Below are positions 24,990-37,950 of a stretch of 64,000 nucleotides of DNA, piece by piece. A model generated the notes under the pieces. The model searched no databases. It was not told the origin of the DNA and was given only the letters and a program-made list of their open reading frames with translations. Made by a program: the position numbers and the translations under genes. Source of the DNA: Stratiolaelaps scimitus (lineage: Eukaryota > Arthropoda > Arachnida > Mesostigmata > Laelapidae). The stretch covers positions 496,001 to 560,000 of the forward strand of contig JABWDB010000049.1 in NCBI GenBank assembly GCA_019614645.1, given 5' to 3'. The number at the start of each line of letters is the position of its first letter. The stretch's first letter is position 1.

Positions 24990-26778
24990 GCAAGCTGACA
25001 CCAACAGCATACTATAATAATAATAATAATAATAGTAACTCGGTAGCACGGCAGGCTCCTATAGGGCGCCATCGCAACCGCCGAACCAGCCGGCGTAGCT
25101 GGACGACGAGCGTAGCCGCTACGTATACGTTTGATAAAGTAGCAGTAGCCACAGCGTTACAGCAGTAGAACCAGCAGCCGAATGTGGCACGCCATAAGGC
25201 CATACTATGGCAGCAAAAGCGGCAGCCCTCCCAGCCGACGGAGGTGGGCTCGCTCGGGCTGGCGACTCGCAACGACAGCAAGCACGTTTCATGGCGAAAC
25301 CAAACAGGCAGACACGGAGACAAGTTAACGCACGGCAACACACACTGACTGAAGCCAGTGAGAAGGTAAGACCCACACCAGCATCACCGTAACGCCACGC
25401 GGACGACAGGGTTGACACTGATGCCTATGGCAACGGCAACGCGATGCCATGGCAACATTGCGATGACGGTGCGAACGAGGGCGCCGCATGAAAAAATCAG
25501 ATGAAAAAAGAAGAGGATCTAGCTGCTAACGACGACGACAACAACGCCGCCGCCTCTCCTGGTGGCGGTGGGAGTGACGGTGTGTCAGGGCGGCGCAATC
25601 GTCATTCGGCGCAAATGAGACAACGTTGACTGGGAACGGTGAATGAATGGAGGGGGACGAACGAACCGGGCCCCCCCCTGATTGACACCGCTTGGGACAG
25701 CGATCTGGAAGAGGCGAACGACGAAATTTGGAAGGGAAGAGAAGATACACTGATGAGAACGATGGCATCATGGACCATGCACCAGCAGAAAACGACGACG
25801 ACAGACTGAGGGCAAATTGTGGCCGGCTATCGTCTCAGAGTTTCTTGGGGCTTTGGGGAGGGACAGGTGGATTTGGAAGCATTGTTTGTTGGCGCTCTAT
25901 GAACTCCTCAACCGTTCAAGGGTTATGCTTATACGGTTAAACCATAACGTACATCGTGAAACGGAATACAACGTTTGACGAGATTGACTATCTGTAAACT
26001 GCTGTGAATATCTCTGGGTGGTGGTGGTGGTGGTGGTTTCTGTACATAGAACACGGGGAAACACAAATTTGAAATATCCTACGAATGTTCGAAATGAGGA
26101 ACATACCTGGCAAAGGAAGCATACGTGTTAGACCCTTGTCGTTAGCAGCTGGCGTTAGATGGACCTGATGTCCGAACGAAAATAGCTCGCTGGTCGAAGG
26201 TCACAAAACTACATTCCGTCAGCGTTTAAAGTTAATTGAACCTTTGCAAAGTTACAGAGGTACCATTTGCAAACGGAGTCCAGCTGGACATTTACGAGGA
26301 TAAAGAAAAACCAATGAAGCGTAGAAATAGAACGTTAAGCGAACGCTCATATCGAGGAGAGCATTGTATTTTCCCTTATACGATACTTTGCAGTAGATAG
26401 TGGACAGTGTGAGATAAATCTACAACAGCTATAGGTATGTATGACTAGACGAGAGATGTGGCATATTGGCCACCGTTGTTCCCTTGTCATAGGAAGCCAT
26501 GGCAGGATTCCAGTCGCCTTGACGCTATATTCGAACCGGCTGCTTTGACTCTAATCGCGTAGAATCGGTTTGCGATGTTGCCCGTTGGCTACAGGCGCCG
26601 GTTAAGTTGGCATATCCCTTTCTCGTCAATGACAGCTGAAACAAACAGGAGGTCCGCTTCGGTGCGATCTAACGGCTACTTCTCCAGTGAGTATCAAAGA
26701 TACGCGATTTCCACGGCGCTCAATCTGGCGTCCCGTCGCTATCCCTTCGAAGTTTTCGTCTCCGCAGTGGGATTCCAT

Positions 26779-26781
<3 letters not shown>

Positions 26782-26821
<40 letters not shown>
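26782..26821. repeat. (TA)20 microsatellite
   Basis: Pure TA dinucleotide tract. Confidence 0.95.
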
Positions 26822-26822
<1 letters not shown>

Positions 26823-27080
26823 CACGATCACCGTCTCCACCACGTATGCTAAGCTCGCGCCAAGTCCAGGACCCACAAACCCAAATAGACCACAGCGGCA
26901 ACCCACTCAGATGTCAAACAGAGCATTCGAGAAAACTTTGTCTACGACAAAGCAGCAGCGAAGCGATCGGATTAGTTCTCTTGTAGATTTTTACTCTGAC
27001 CGCACATTTGTATTTCGAGCCGCTCTCTCGCAAAGAAAAATGACCACATTACTTAGGGGTCTAAGAGAGAAGCCATAATT

Positions 27081-27109
27081 TCTCTCGCTCTCTCTCTCTC
27101 TCTCTCTCT
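27081..27109. repeat. (CT)n microsatellite
   Basis: CT tract with one GC interruption. Confidence 0.95.
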
Positions 27110-27600
27110 GATTGAACACCAGCACCGATGAAACCTATTGGTAAATATTATAATAAATTGATCCTCCTCAAATCAATCAAGCAATATTGAGCATGTGGTA
27201 TGAAAACAGTAGCTATATGACGGACCTCTTTGTGTGCAAGAATATGTGTGATATTGTTCTGCTTCAACTATATGAAACACATTCATTCATATTCAGCAAA
27301 AAATATATAATACGTAATTTATAGCCTACGTGTGAGCCCCAGCTCGTCCAATGGCGTTCTCAGTCACGCGTTCCCGTGTCGCCTAAGAAGCATTGTCACG
27401 CCAGGACATCTACACTCACTTGCATGGAGACACGTCTGCCAAGGGCACCATGCTGACCAGGCTAAGGAGTAGACGCTCCTAGACAACACCCCCCGACGGC
27501 GGAGACCCTCCCACCAACTTCGTCGGCTTGTGGGGCCTTCCTGATTCCATGGATTTGTTGATACTGAAGCTCTCTGTCTACCCAGCTCGATAGATGGCTG

Positions 27601-29000
27601 GCTAGCTAGCAACAGCGAGTCGGCACTAGATGGCCCTGCGACGCTAGACCAGGGAAGAGCAGAGCTGGACATCGCAGAGTATCTACGAGAGACAAACGAC
27701 AAAGTCGCGGCCGCTTCGGCGCGCTATAGGTGCTCTATTCACATTGGGACGACCGATCGCGCGCAGCAGACCGTCCCAGTCGTTGTAGATCGGGGCAGGA
27801 AAGTCACCAAAGCAGAGCATAGAGCGTACTGTTGAGCAGCAATAGCAGCATACACACGACCGCATCTCGCTGTAGCAGGAGGCGGCGGCGGCGGCGGCGG
27901 CAGCAACAGTCGTTGTTGGCTAAAGCCGATCGCTGCTGTTACCGGCAAGGGAGGACTGCCGTGGGCTGGGAGATACGTGAACTCTCACCGAGTTCGCTGG
28001 GTGACCCCAGGTGACGCCACTGATTCAGCCATGGTAGCCTTAGTTGTTCCTGGCGCCATCTGGTGAGCGTGACGGCTTGGTGTCCGGCAGGCTCTCAACC
28101 TGCTCTTGGTGTACTTACGGCAGCTGCTGCTGCTGTTGGTGACGAGGAGCGCGCTACCTCCGCCGTAGCAGCTCTGCTCGACCGATGTTGCTGCTGCTGC
28201 TGCTGCACAACCGTTTCTACCACAACGAGTATTACCACTACGAGTAGCAGCAGCAGCAACAGCACGAGTAGTGGAAGGAGGACGCGCCGCATGTAAGGAA
28301 GGAAGTAAGGAAGAGCGAGAAAGCAAGTAGTAGTCGAGTGATGTGGCTGCTGCTGCTGCTGGTGCTGTTCCTTTGGCATGACTTTGGCTGGTTAAGTTGC
28401 TGGCTGCTAGCGGCCAAGGTGGCGGCGGTACCAGCAGATGAAGAAGAAGCCGCAGCAGCAGTAGGGAATGGTATGGCGGCTGGTATAGAGCAGCATAGCG
28501 TGGCGCTCGCTTTCGGTCACCACGGGTAGCGCGCGAGAAACACGCGGGCGTTTGAGCTGGATGTCTGCCCTGCCCTACCCTAGCCTGGCCTGCCTTGCTC
28601 ACTTCGGGCTTGGTCGAGGTCTGCTGCTCTGTCGAGATCTGCCCTATGGAAGTGGTGACGGTCTGTCTGTCTGAATGTCTGTCGGTCTCTCGACGGGCAA
28701 CGCCGTAAGACAAGAGGCAGGCGCGCCGTTAGTTGTTGTTGTTCTTCTTGGGGCTGTCATAGATTTGTACTACGACTACTACCACGGGCTGCTGCTGCTG
28801 CTGCTGCTGTTACCGCAGACTAGAGCGAGCCAGCCAAGTACAGTATAGGGCGGCCAGGCGGACAACATAGACAGACCATTCCGACATGTCGACAGACCAC
28901 TCACTCACTAACAGGCTTCTAGCCCAGCGGACTATGTGTGGCAAGCCTCGTGATTCTCAACCCGTCCTTTGTTTTTTTAAAGTAGACTAACTGTAAAATG
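27601..29000. other. GC-rich block with CTG/CAG runs
   Basis: GGC runs lie at about 27880-27900, and CTG/CAG runs at 28120-28135, 28186-28206, 28236-28256, 28350-28368 and 28790-28810. A 242-codon minus-strand ORF (27985-28713) is translated simple sequence with overlapping ORFs on the other strand. Confidence 0.5.
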
Positions 29001-29044
29001 CATTATGCACCCGCTCAAGGCCTCACCCTATGTGATGTGTCCGG

Positions 29045-29132
29045 AAGTGCGGGATTCGCACCCACTAACTAACCATCAATCGTCTGTCTATTTGCCCATC
29101 TACACCACTAAAAGCGCTACGCTACCCAACGA
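29045..29132 (-). repeat. tRNA-like SINE relic
   Basis: The minus strand carries GGGTGCGAATCCCGC (rc of 29049-29063), close to a B box with flanking T-stem. About 55 nt upstream is GGGTAGCGTAGCGC (rc of 29114-29127), which resembles an A box. The GGGT/ATCCC pairing of a T arm is retained. Confidence 0.4.
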
Positions 29133-30311
29133 CTACAATAAAAAATAACTATAACTAGCACTGCGTCTACTAGTGCCCTACTATAGTTCTCCCTCGGTAG
29201 ATGAATGTTTTAGGACATGGCAGCAAAACGCCTCGTTCGCTCGCCTTCGGGAGGTCGCCGAAGGGTGTATTAAATAGGAGAGAGATCGGAAAACGGCAAA
29301 ATCGGTGTGGCCAGTATATTGTGCGTGTGTGTGTGTATATATCTGTCCTGCTGTCCAGTAGAACCGGGAGCAAAACCGAGCAAGCTAACAAACAAACAAA
29401 CTATCGCAATGGTCAGTTCCGCCGTTGACGCGAAAGGCGACGTACAGAAGGGAGGTCTGGGGAAGCGGGGGTCGGCGGCTGTGCGCTAAGAGGATCTATC
29501 AACATAGAGATGCCAAGAACAGCCAGACCGAGAGCGCGAGCGAGCGAGAGATGATAGAGAAAGACGGAGAGAGAGAGAGAGAGACCTATGGCCGGAGATA
29601 CGAACAAAAACGAGCGAGGAGCGATGATAAACTGGCAGAGCGGCCCCTGATAGAGATAGAAGAAGGACGAAGGAGTTAAGAATGACAGACCACGATAGAG
29701 CTGAACAGAGCAGACGGGACAGGGCCTGTTTTTTTTTTGCCGTAGATTTGCCATTGTCGTCCTGAAGACGTACAGAAACAGAGCCTGCCACTTTTGAGCC
29801 GCGATAATCTCATAACGCTTTTAGGCGAGTCACTGATCTGGACAAAGAAGCCTAGACCTGTGTGTCGCTTGTAACAGGGTACGGAGTCATCTACAGGAAC
29901 ACAGTTCATGAGGATATTCGGGAGGACCTTAGATGCATACATGAGTGAAACTAAGATTCATACTGTAAGATTAGCAATAATTTGCGACTCTTGTACAGGA
30001 TTGCTAATAACAGCAGCTGAAAATCACGTTCGGAGTCGCAGAGAGACGGACTTAATGGTGGCAAGAGAGCACATTAATCTGGCAAATTCAAATATCATGC
30101 ATCTATTAAGCTTCTGCATTATCCCTTGTTAGGATACACGACTTATCTACGCTTACCTCAGGTAATGTACAAAATGAACTGTTTTGACTGAGAGGTTATC
30201 CATTCCACTGGGCATGCTCGGAGGGACTCATCTGACGGAAATACATGCATAGATGAAGAAGCTTCTGAAATGTCTTCAGCTAAATAAGACCCCACCGATA
30301 CCAAGAGTTTC

Positions 30312-30332
30312 ATATATATATATATATATATA
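30312..30332. repeat. (AT)n microsatellite
   Basis: Pure AT tract. Confidence 0.95.
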
Positions 30333-31443
30333 AGGCCATCACTTTGCAGCAAGTCCCCCAGATGGCTTCGGAGCAGAAGGCCCTTGCCTCTGTCAATATC
30401 CATCTTTGCCTGTCGATCTATGTCTTTTTGTCAGAGTGCGATGGAAATAATCAAAGCTGTTCCACTTCCTTTTCGCCTTCCTTTTCTATCTTATCTTCCG
30501 ACGCCTTGCTTTCCTTTCCGTAGCTTATCAGCAAGCTAAGAGGCTAGTGACAGAATGTACGAAAGATAACGTTAGCATAACGTGGCCAGATACACACCGC
30601 CGAATAACGCTTGCGGCCTCCCTGGCTGTTGTCGTAGTCGGCGACTGGCAGTGACGAAATGGACCGACTTCAGGTCCTCGGCCTTCCTGCAACTAATACC
30701 ACTGTAGTCACTGCTACACGTGGGCATCTGGAGGAAGGGTCTGCCGGGCGTGGGGCTTGTTCACGCATTCACAAGCAACGCTGTGCCGGCACTCTGACAT
30801 CGACGGTGATGAACTGTGCAGATCATTACAACATCAATTCACGCATATGGGCCTGTGCGTGCACATACAATCAAGTACGTCTCGGACACTCCAGCATCAA
30901 GTGTGTCAGCCACTGTTAGCAGGGCGTACGTGGACAGTGCGGTGCACATTGGCCAACAAAAAAAAAGAAAAGCGAATCACATATCACGCTTCATTGTATC
31001 ACATATTGTTTCGGCTTTTTTCGTTCATGATATATATGCTTGTGCGTCGTAGAATATGGCCCGTACACGGGGCTAACTCTGTATTGTTATGTTTTTTAAG
31101 TTCGCTGTGCGTGTAGAGCGCGAATGCGGCGCAGAATGAATGGGCAGATCAGTCTCGTTGATACGAGCGTGAGCAGGCGGGCTCACCGTGAGACAGCGGC
31201 CACAGACGACGACCCCGTGAAGGCCGGGATATTATAGTGTTGGTTTGGAAGTATAAACGTCGAAGAGAATTATTCGGCTTATAGCACGTCCGTACACGAT
31301 GGCTCGTTTGGTCGTCGCATATTTGTGCTCACCATACGGTGTTTGCGCAGAAGCCGGGATTGGCAGCCTCCCGAAAAGTACAACATGGCTAAACTAGTAG
31401 GCAAGTAGTATAGTATATATACTGTATATATAGAATATAATAT

Positions 31444-31487
31444 AATTTGGTTCTATATATATATATATATATATATAGAACAAAATA
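31444..31487. repeat. (TA)n tract inside a short inverted repeat
   Basis: AATTTGGTTCTA at the left and TAGAACAAAAT at the right are inverted copies, with one mismatch, around a (TA)12 tract (about 31454-31477). The architecture repeats that of the 23.7-kb palindrome on a smaller scale. Confidence 0.55.
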
Positions 31488-32068
31488 CACCACGCCGCCG
31501 CAGACGTGTCCACGTGCAGTATATCTACATATCTAACATTTGGAATCCGGAAATCCAAACAGCAAAATATTATAGACAAGAAGCGAGATGAAAAGTCAGA
31601 CAAAAGCCACAATACAACGAGTAAAGATAAAGACAAAAAAAAACCAGCAACAAAAACACGTTTTCAACAGCAGCAGCAGCAGCAGCAGCCGCATGCCCTG
31701 AACGTGCTGTTGTTATTCGCCGGAGGAAAGGACTGTACATCTATCGACCAGTGGCAGCGATAGCAACGCAGGCACCACCGCCACCGGGAACGATGTGAGT
31801 CACCCGCCACCGACGATCGACCACTGGCTCTGGAGATTTCCTTCGGAGGCTGGTGTTGGAGAAGAAAAAAGTTCGACAGCGAAAACAGCGGAGGCGAGGA
31901 CTGGCGGAGCGGAACCGAGCGTCCCCAAGTGGCCGTAACCGCGGCTGCTGTTACGACCCGGCCATCGAACGACTAGGCGCGGATCCGTCGTTGTCCGGGA
32001 CGGACGAGCGAGCCAACGGGCAACGCTAGCGACAACAACAGAGCCAGCATCGGCGGTGGCGCCGACGT

Positions 32069-32090
32069 ATTATATATATATATATATATA
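32069..32090. repeat. (TA)n microsatellite
   Basis: Pure TA tract inside a GC-rich block. Confidence 0.95.
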
Positions 32091-32387
32091 TCGTTAATGC
32101 GCTTCATGGAACGTAATTTTCTTCGGGTTCCATCCACTCGTCCGGGCAGCTACAGCGATCCAGCATCATCGCCACCGTCGTTGCTGCCGCCGCCGCAACT
32201 ACTGCGGATCTGGCTGCCTGGTGGCTCACTATGAACGGGAGCTACCGAGCGACGGGAACGCCTCAGCTTCTGGCAAAAGCCGGCCGAGACCGGGGCTGAT
32301 GCAGCCACCACTGCGACAGAGACTGGTCGCCGCCGCCGCGCAACACAACGACGAACTGGCCTTGTTCACTCTGCTTGGTTACTGAGC

Positions 32388-32461
32388 AGCGAGAGAGAGA
32401 GAGAAAGACTGTGTGTGTATACGTGTTTGAGTGTGATCGCGGAAAAAGAGAGAGAGAGAGA
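32388..32461. repeat. Two (GA)n tracts
   Basis: GA tracts at 32388-32404 and 32446-32461 are separated by a GTGT-containing spacer, giving a strongly purine-biased plus strand. Confidence 0.9.
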
Positions 32462-32954
32462 GGGGTCCTGGCGGCTGCTGTGGTGTGAATTTCGGACGAG
32501 CAAGGAGAAGAAAAAGAAGCCTATAAGCTTCGGCTTCACAGCGCCGTTCGCTGCCGCACAATGATCGGCGAGTATACACACACGCGTATAGCCATCTACG
32601 GTAGCATAAAAAGACGCATTCGTTATTCGATATATGCCTGCTCACGCCGCGAGCGATTTTAGGTAGCCCTCAACAACAACAACAATCCCGTAATGAGTCA
32701 TATTGCAGGCAGGTTATGAGCAGTTAAGCGAGAATATGCCTGGCTACACCATAGCCACGATCAGTTTGTCTGTTCTCACACTCGACATTCGTCACTTCGA
32801 CGGACCGTGGGTAAACCGGTAAGCGTATATTTATATAAGTATATTGTGTTGCTTCAGAGAATAGCGACTAGTTCCCGATTCTTAGCAATCACCCACGTTC
32901 GGTTGTATTGAACGCGGATCCCGAGAGTGATTGGAACAACGGAAACATTTGAAC

Positions 32955-32988
32955 GCAAATGAACGTCAAAACCGTAGCGTTCATTTGC
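32955..32988. repeat. 11-bp perfect hairpin
   Basis: GCAAATGAACG (32955-32965) pairs perfectly with CGTTCATTTGC (32978-32988) across a 12-nt loop. Fewer than one such stem is expected by chance in a window this size. Confidence 0.75.
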
Positions 32989-33142
32989 AGTCGACTCTAG
33001 GGGAATATGTCGGGTCGTTTAAGAAACAGCGAGGATAGGGCATATGCATGCACGCGTGAGCGGGTCTGACCGTGCTCTGACGACTCGGGACTAGTCCTTA
33101 GCCACATAACACTCAGGTGTACATGAATGCTCAAGGCAATAA

Positions 33143-33171
33143 ATTGGCCATTCCCATATCGAATGGCCAAT
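33143..33171. repeat. 11-bp perfect hairpin
   Basis: ATTGGCCATTC (33143-33153) pairs perfectly with GAATGGCCAAT (33161-33171) across the 7-nt loop ccatatc. It lies 155 bp from the preceding 11-bp hairpin. Confidence 0.75.
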
Positions 33172-35084
33172 GATGATAAAAGGGTGTGCCTATTTTGTTG
33201 GTCCGACAGGCCGTTAGCATTGCGTCAGGGAGCGAAGTTCTCACGCACTGTGATGCAGTGTTGCTGCTGCTGCTCTGTTACTGTTCTCGTCGTTGTGTAG
33301 GATTGCTCCTGTTGTCAACGTCCGACAACTCTAGTATATAGCTATATGTGCCATTCTGTTCAATGAAAGTACGGCTGATTTCAGCTGGGGGCGAACCCAC
33401 GAACGCAGATTCAACACCTACGACCGCCACCCTCATCGCATCGACCTTCACCCCAGCATTCGGTGGGGCACATTCCATATCGGTGCCTCTTCGGTTCGAG
33501 TTTATCGGTCAGGTTCTTGTTCTGCTGCAATATTTGTCTGTCTTTACCTTTAAGAAGGTGAAACTGCTGCTTTCGGCCCCGACTCCCCCTATCTCGATTG
33601 GCTCACGAGGACGCGCATATGCGGTGATCACGCTGATCCCGTATACTGTCTCATGGGTCGCTCCGTCGCCGGCTCTACGACGATGGAATGGGTTGGATTG
33701 GCTAGTGTCGCCAGCCGAGGTGGCTGATATCGACACAATACCGTTGCACCTGGGTCGTTCCATTTCAAGCGGCGACTCGTCCGTGAGGGGCGCCTCTCGC
33801 CCAAACCCCTGACACACACCCATCCAGGCAGCCTCTAGTCTGAGAGCTGGTTCTGCCTTTGTCCTTTGTCCGCTCCTCCCCCACCTTTGAGGCCGTTCTG
33901 GTCTCCAGCTATTTGGTTAGAGTAGAAAGACACCTCCCACAATCGTCGTCCTGTATAATGGGTTAGCCAGCAGCGGGCTTATTTGAAATAGCTAAGAGTA
34001 AGGACGATGATATGAGGTATGTGTATGTCTTCCAATCGGAGCCTTGTGTCTGGGACGAATTCCATGATCGAATAAGATCGTACCATTGTGACCTAATGCT
34101 GAGGTAGCGTTAGTGAACTCGGTGCATTGAACATTAATGGTTCCTTTTTATGATAGAGAGACAAGGTTCGTCTTGTAACAGAGAACTGACGCACCCCTTC
34201 CTAGGATACCCCAGGTGGCGTCGCTGTATGCTCCACCACGACGTTGAGACAGTGGTAACTAAGATTGCCTACTTGATTTCAAAACCCAATTTTAAGTGCA
34301 AGCATCATAAGGAATCTTAAAATCCTACGAGTACAGTTATCTGTGTTAACTGATGCTCATCAAATGAGTTCCTTGAGCTTCTTGGTCGCGCAAATGGTCA
34401 TTATAATGGTATTCACAGGAAAGCAATTATCATCGCAAGCGAAATTATCAACCCCTGCTTGTTCTGATGATCCGTTCTGTTACTCTACACATTGTGTTGA
34501 TATAAATCAAAGCAAGCTACAGACAAGAAGCAACTGACGTAAACAAGCTTGCATAAAACAAACCAGTCGTCAGAACCAGTAGTATATAGGGGTATTTTGC
34601 CTTCTACATTATATTCCGTAGAAGCTAGCCACAATAATCGCCGTAGAATATGCGCACGCACACATATATCGACATCTGTCGTGTGCAGCAGACGCGTTGA
34701 AGCTTCTTTTAAGAATTACCCATTGCTGGTTGAATGCTACAGAATGTGTTCGTCGGTTGCATAGATTGCTGTAGGAGAGATGGTGGAGAGGAGTTGTCTT
34801 CGAGATTCCAATGGTGGGACCTCATCTTGAACGTTCACTGTGAGGCCTGTTTATGAATCGTGAACGCTCAGCGAGCACTCACAATTGCAGCCGAAGTGGG
34901 AATGCTAAAATCGAGTATAGCCAATATGGCCAAACTGTCTTAGCCCCAGCACTGATCGCTGTTCAGACGCTCTCGCGACCCACAAGTTTGAGCCTGTCGC
35001 TGCTAGGCCATATCGCCGTAGCTGATACCGGGAGGAGCCCTCTGAACGAGACAATAGAGAGACAGCCGTCCCACCTACACCGAG

Positions 35085-35160
35085 ATCGTAGTGGTCTCAA
35101 TCCCCGCGCTCCGTGTTTGCCAGATCGAAGGATCTTGGTACGCTGAGCTATGTAGACTGG
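35085..35160 (-). repeat. tRNA-like SINE relic
   Basis: The minus strand has CATAGCTCAGCG (rc of about 35142-35153), a classical TAGCTCAG A box. It is followed after about 40 nt by GCGGGGATTGAGACCAC (rc of 35091-35107), a B-box-like element. This layout is typical of tRNA-derived SINE heads; no cloverleaf is retained. Confidence 0.5.
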
Positions 35161-35889
35161 AAGTCCAACTGGGAACAACGAGCAGAGGTCAGAAGTGCGT
35201 AGAGAGAGAGAGGAAGACACTGGAAGGAATAGTGCTCTGGGAAGGGTAAACATTGTCTTGTGCATTTGCGAGAAAACGAACAGGAAGACGAAGACGACGG
35301 GCAGAACGCAAAGGCGTAGACGAAGACAACCCAGAGATCCAGGGAGAGAGATAGAGAGTTGAGAGAAGAAATAAGGAAAGAAAGAGCCGAGGATCGATGA
35401 CGGCTCGGCCCGGCCCAGTGGAGAAAGTGGGATAGGGGCAGGGTCGGACACGAATGGAAGAGGTTGCGGCAGAGGGGGGACTTGGCAGATGGACAGACAG
35501 ACAGCAGCGGAAGAACAGGCCGAAGAGAACAGAGATACAGAGAGCGAGAGAAAGAGAGAGATTGCGAGAGATTGAAGAAAAAGGTACAAAGGCGTGGGGG
35601 AGTGAGTACGAAGGAGCCCACCCAGAATAACGCAGACAACGAAAACATCGACGGTGCCGGAGAGGAGAGAATTATTATGACCACGACGACGACGATGACG
35701 TCAATGTTGCCAACGAAAACTCAACCGCGATTTCTTCTAGCCATGAAGAGAAGGAAAACGAACGAAAGGCTGAACGTGGATTGCGAGCAATGCTATTCAC
35801 TCACGTTGGAGGTGATGCCGTTGCTGATCAGGGGGCAGCAGCAGTCGCTACTGCTCGCCCGCATAACTCGATCGAGTGGGTGTAGATGA

Positions 35890-35921
<32 letters not shown>

Positions 35922-37950
35922 ATCGCGGAACGCAGAAAGTACAGAGCTGGTTTAAAGGTTCGCTGTTGTACTGCGAGACACGGGCCGGGTCCAGAGGCAA
36001 ACAAGTGGACACAACAGGGAAAGACTCCAGTGACTGTATCATCGTATGCATGTTCAAGCGTTACACTACGGCGCTGCTGGTGAACCTTCGTATGAAACGC
36101 GCAGGTTAGCGTTGCGTTGCGCAAAGAGCGAGAACGATATGAGAAAACGGCCGATACCTCATTCCCTGTGGTCATGATTGATGAATTCATGAACTGCGGG
36201 ATTCACGTGGCGTAACAGTAAAGCTGGCATAATATACGACATTCGCAAGGTTGCCCCCACAATTGCAAAACTTCAAATCACACTTACGCAAGGTGACTCG
36301 CCGTTTCGAGCCGTCTGCCAGTTAGAAGTGTTACGTACATATGTATATAATGGACAAGGAAAATATTCAAGTTATGCCCGAGCCATGCTTGGGCTATGTA
36401 GACAAATCTCTGCGTACAGTTCGTTCGCGATTGCGTTATGCTCCTCGACGAGCTACCGACTACCTACTACGCCGTAGATATCGGCAATGCTTTACAGTTT
36501 TCGGCGTAAATCGAGAAAATGAGTTGTGTATGGTGGCAGCAGCGTATGCTGCTGCTGCTCCATTTGCGAGCGCCGCCCGAAAGGGAAGTGCCAAAGGCGT
36601 ACCGAGTTGGCCCGAGCCGTGCTGCCAGACAGACGGTGGTGGCTCGTAGTGGGACTTTGTGCCTGCCTGCCTGCCGGGTGTAAGCGAGCGTTCGGCTGTT
36701 CCATTATTAACAGAGTGCGGCCACAATGGAGAAGAGCGAACACAAGAGGGGTATCGCCAACGTGGGCTTTTGCCCATATTCGGATACGAGGGTAGCCAGG
36801 CGATGGTGTTGCCATATCTTCCAGAGGGCTTGCCATGCGGCCGGTTCAGTTCGTTGCAGCGCTTGCTTGCCTAGAATCGTCTGGGAGGCTGGCTGGTTGC
36901 TCGATCGATCGCTTGCTTGTCCGTGCATTCGTTGTTTTCAAGCGATAGCAATTGCTGATAATGTCCCCTTGTGTACGCTCTTGGTATCGTCACTAACATG
37001 ACTTTTAACATATCTTCCCATTCGCTTAGATAGCTTACATAGTTATCCGTGCGCTCGCCTGGAGTACCTGCTCGAAGTTAGGTTGAATGTTAGCCATGTA
37101 CGAACATGTGCGAGTCTATAGCGCTTCTGCTAAACCCCCTGCTGACCACCCCGTGTTGTCGGGAAGATGGCAAAGCACTTTCGTTCACCTGGAAGACACT
37201 ACAACGGTCTATGGCAGAAACGTTGGAGACTGAACTACTCGATCGGCGCACACAAATCTGATTCGTGACTTTCCCAAATGAGTAAACAAACTTACGCCAT
37301 ACAAGAGAAACTTGGTAAATTTAATAGCTTTGTCCCTATTATATAGTGATCTTGATAGCTCTTGGGTAGTCCTTGTTTGGTTATTTTGTATCAATTTTCT
37401 ACTGCCATTGCTACTATAGGAGGATACACGTTTTTCAACCTTCGTTCTTCAAACCAGCACCTTCAGAATCATGCAGCTGAAGCACAACTCAGTGGAGAAG
37501 CTTAATTTGCTAAGGACAAGATACCCACAAAGGTAGGCTACGTATTGAGGTCGCGTTACGTGAACACCTTAAATGGATGCGTTATTTGAGAATTGCATCA
37601 TCTCTATGTATTTCTTCAGTTTCACAATATATAAATATTTATACATATATATATATATATTCTATATCATATCCTGACCGATAATGACAAGCGGGATTCG
37701 CGGGGCCATAGATACGCTGCTCGCAGTGTCGTTGACGCTCGATTAACGAACGAACTTCATAGAAGGGTCAAATTCTACTTTTAGCTGATGCCGCGAGTAG
37801 TATCCTCCCGTCTGTGTATCTGGGCTGTATGTGTCGTGATATTAGTAACAACGTGTGCCGCACTAGCACTGATAAAGGACTAGCTCTGCTCATATGCTTC
37901 CCACTTCTCCATCATGTTCTAACGGGGAGAAGAGCTGTCCGTTCTTTTCA
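35161..37950. other. Purine-rich then mixed non-coding block
   Basis: The sequence at 35160-35600 is purine-biased on the plus strand (GAGA, GAAGA). The sequence at 36340-36930 has overlapping ORFs on both strands with no recognisable homology. A TA tract lies at 37645-37661. A string like the SINE-tail motif (CGTTACGTGAAC..CTTAAATGG) sits at 37553-37575. Confidence 0.45.
35886..35921. repeat. (ATG/GTG)n trinucleotide tract
   Basis: A GAT/ATG triplet run passes into a GGT/GTG run. It accounts for the poly-Met/Val or poly-Asp translations here. Confidence 0.95.

Larger units (their letters stand above)
23111..27600. other. Mixed non-coding block with structured repeats
   Basis: It holds the 79-bp palindrome, dispersed repeat copy B with its hairpins, ATT/ATA runs at 24660-24676 and 25014-25033, a GTG run at 26021-26037, and the (TA)20 and CT tracts. 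No recognised gene. Confidence 0.5.
29133..31640. other. Mixed non-coding block
   Basis: GA tract at 29563-29584, TA tract at 30312, and the TA-in-inverted-repeat at 31444. Short ORFs such as 29908-30132 have no recognisable homology. Confidence 0.5.
31641..32700. other. GC-rich block with CAG, TA and GA tracts
   Basis: CAG run at 31669-31690, CCG near 32175-32195, plus the TA and GA tracts listed separately. No gene recognised. Confidence 0.5.
32701..35084. other. Non-coding block with two hairpins
   Basis: Besides the two 11-bp hairpins, 33340-33830 is of higher complexity, with a 154-codon plus-strand ORF (33348-33812) and overlapping minus-strand ORFs. A minus-strand GTGGGTTCGCCCCC (about 33383-33396) could be a degenerate pol III B box. 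Neither could be tied to a known family. Confidence 0.45.

Noticed and set aside
27985..28713. 242-codon minus-strand ORF
   Set aside because: Ala/Ser/Thr-rich translation of CAG/CTG runs, with competing ORFs on the other strand and no domain.
33383..33450. tRNA-like SINE on the minus strand near 33.4 kb
   Set aside because: GTGGGTTCGCCCCC resembles a B box, but no acceptable A box lies at the right distance.
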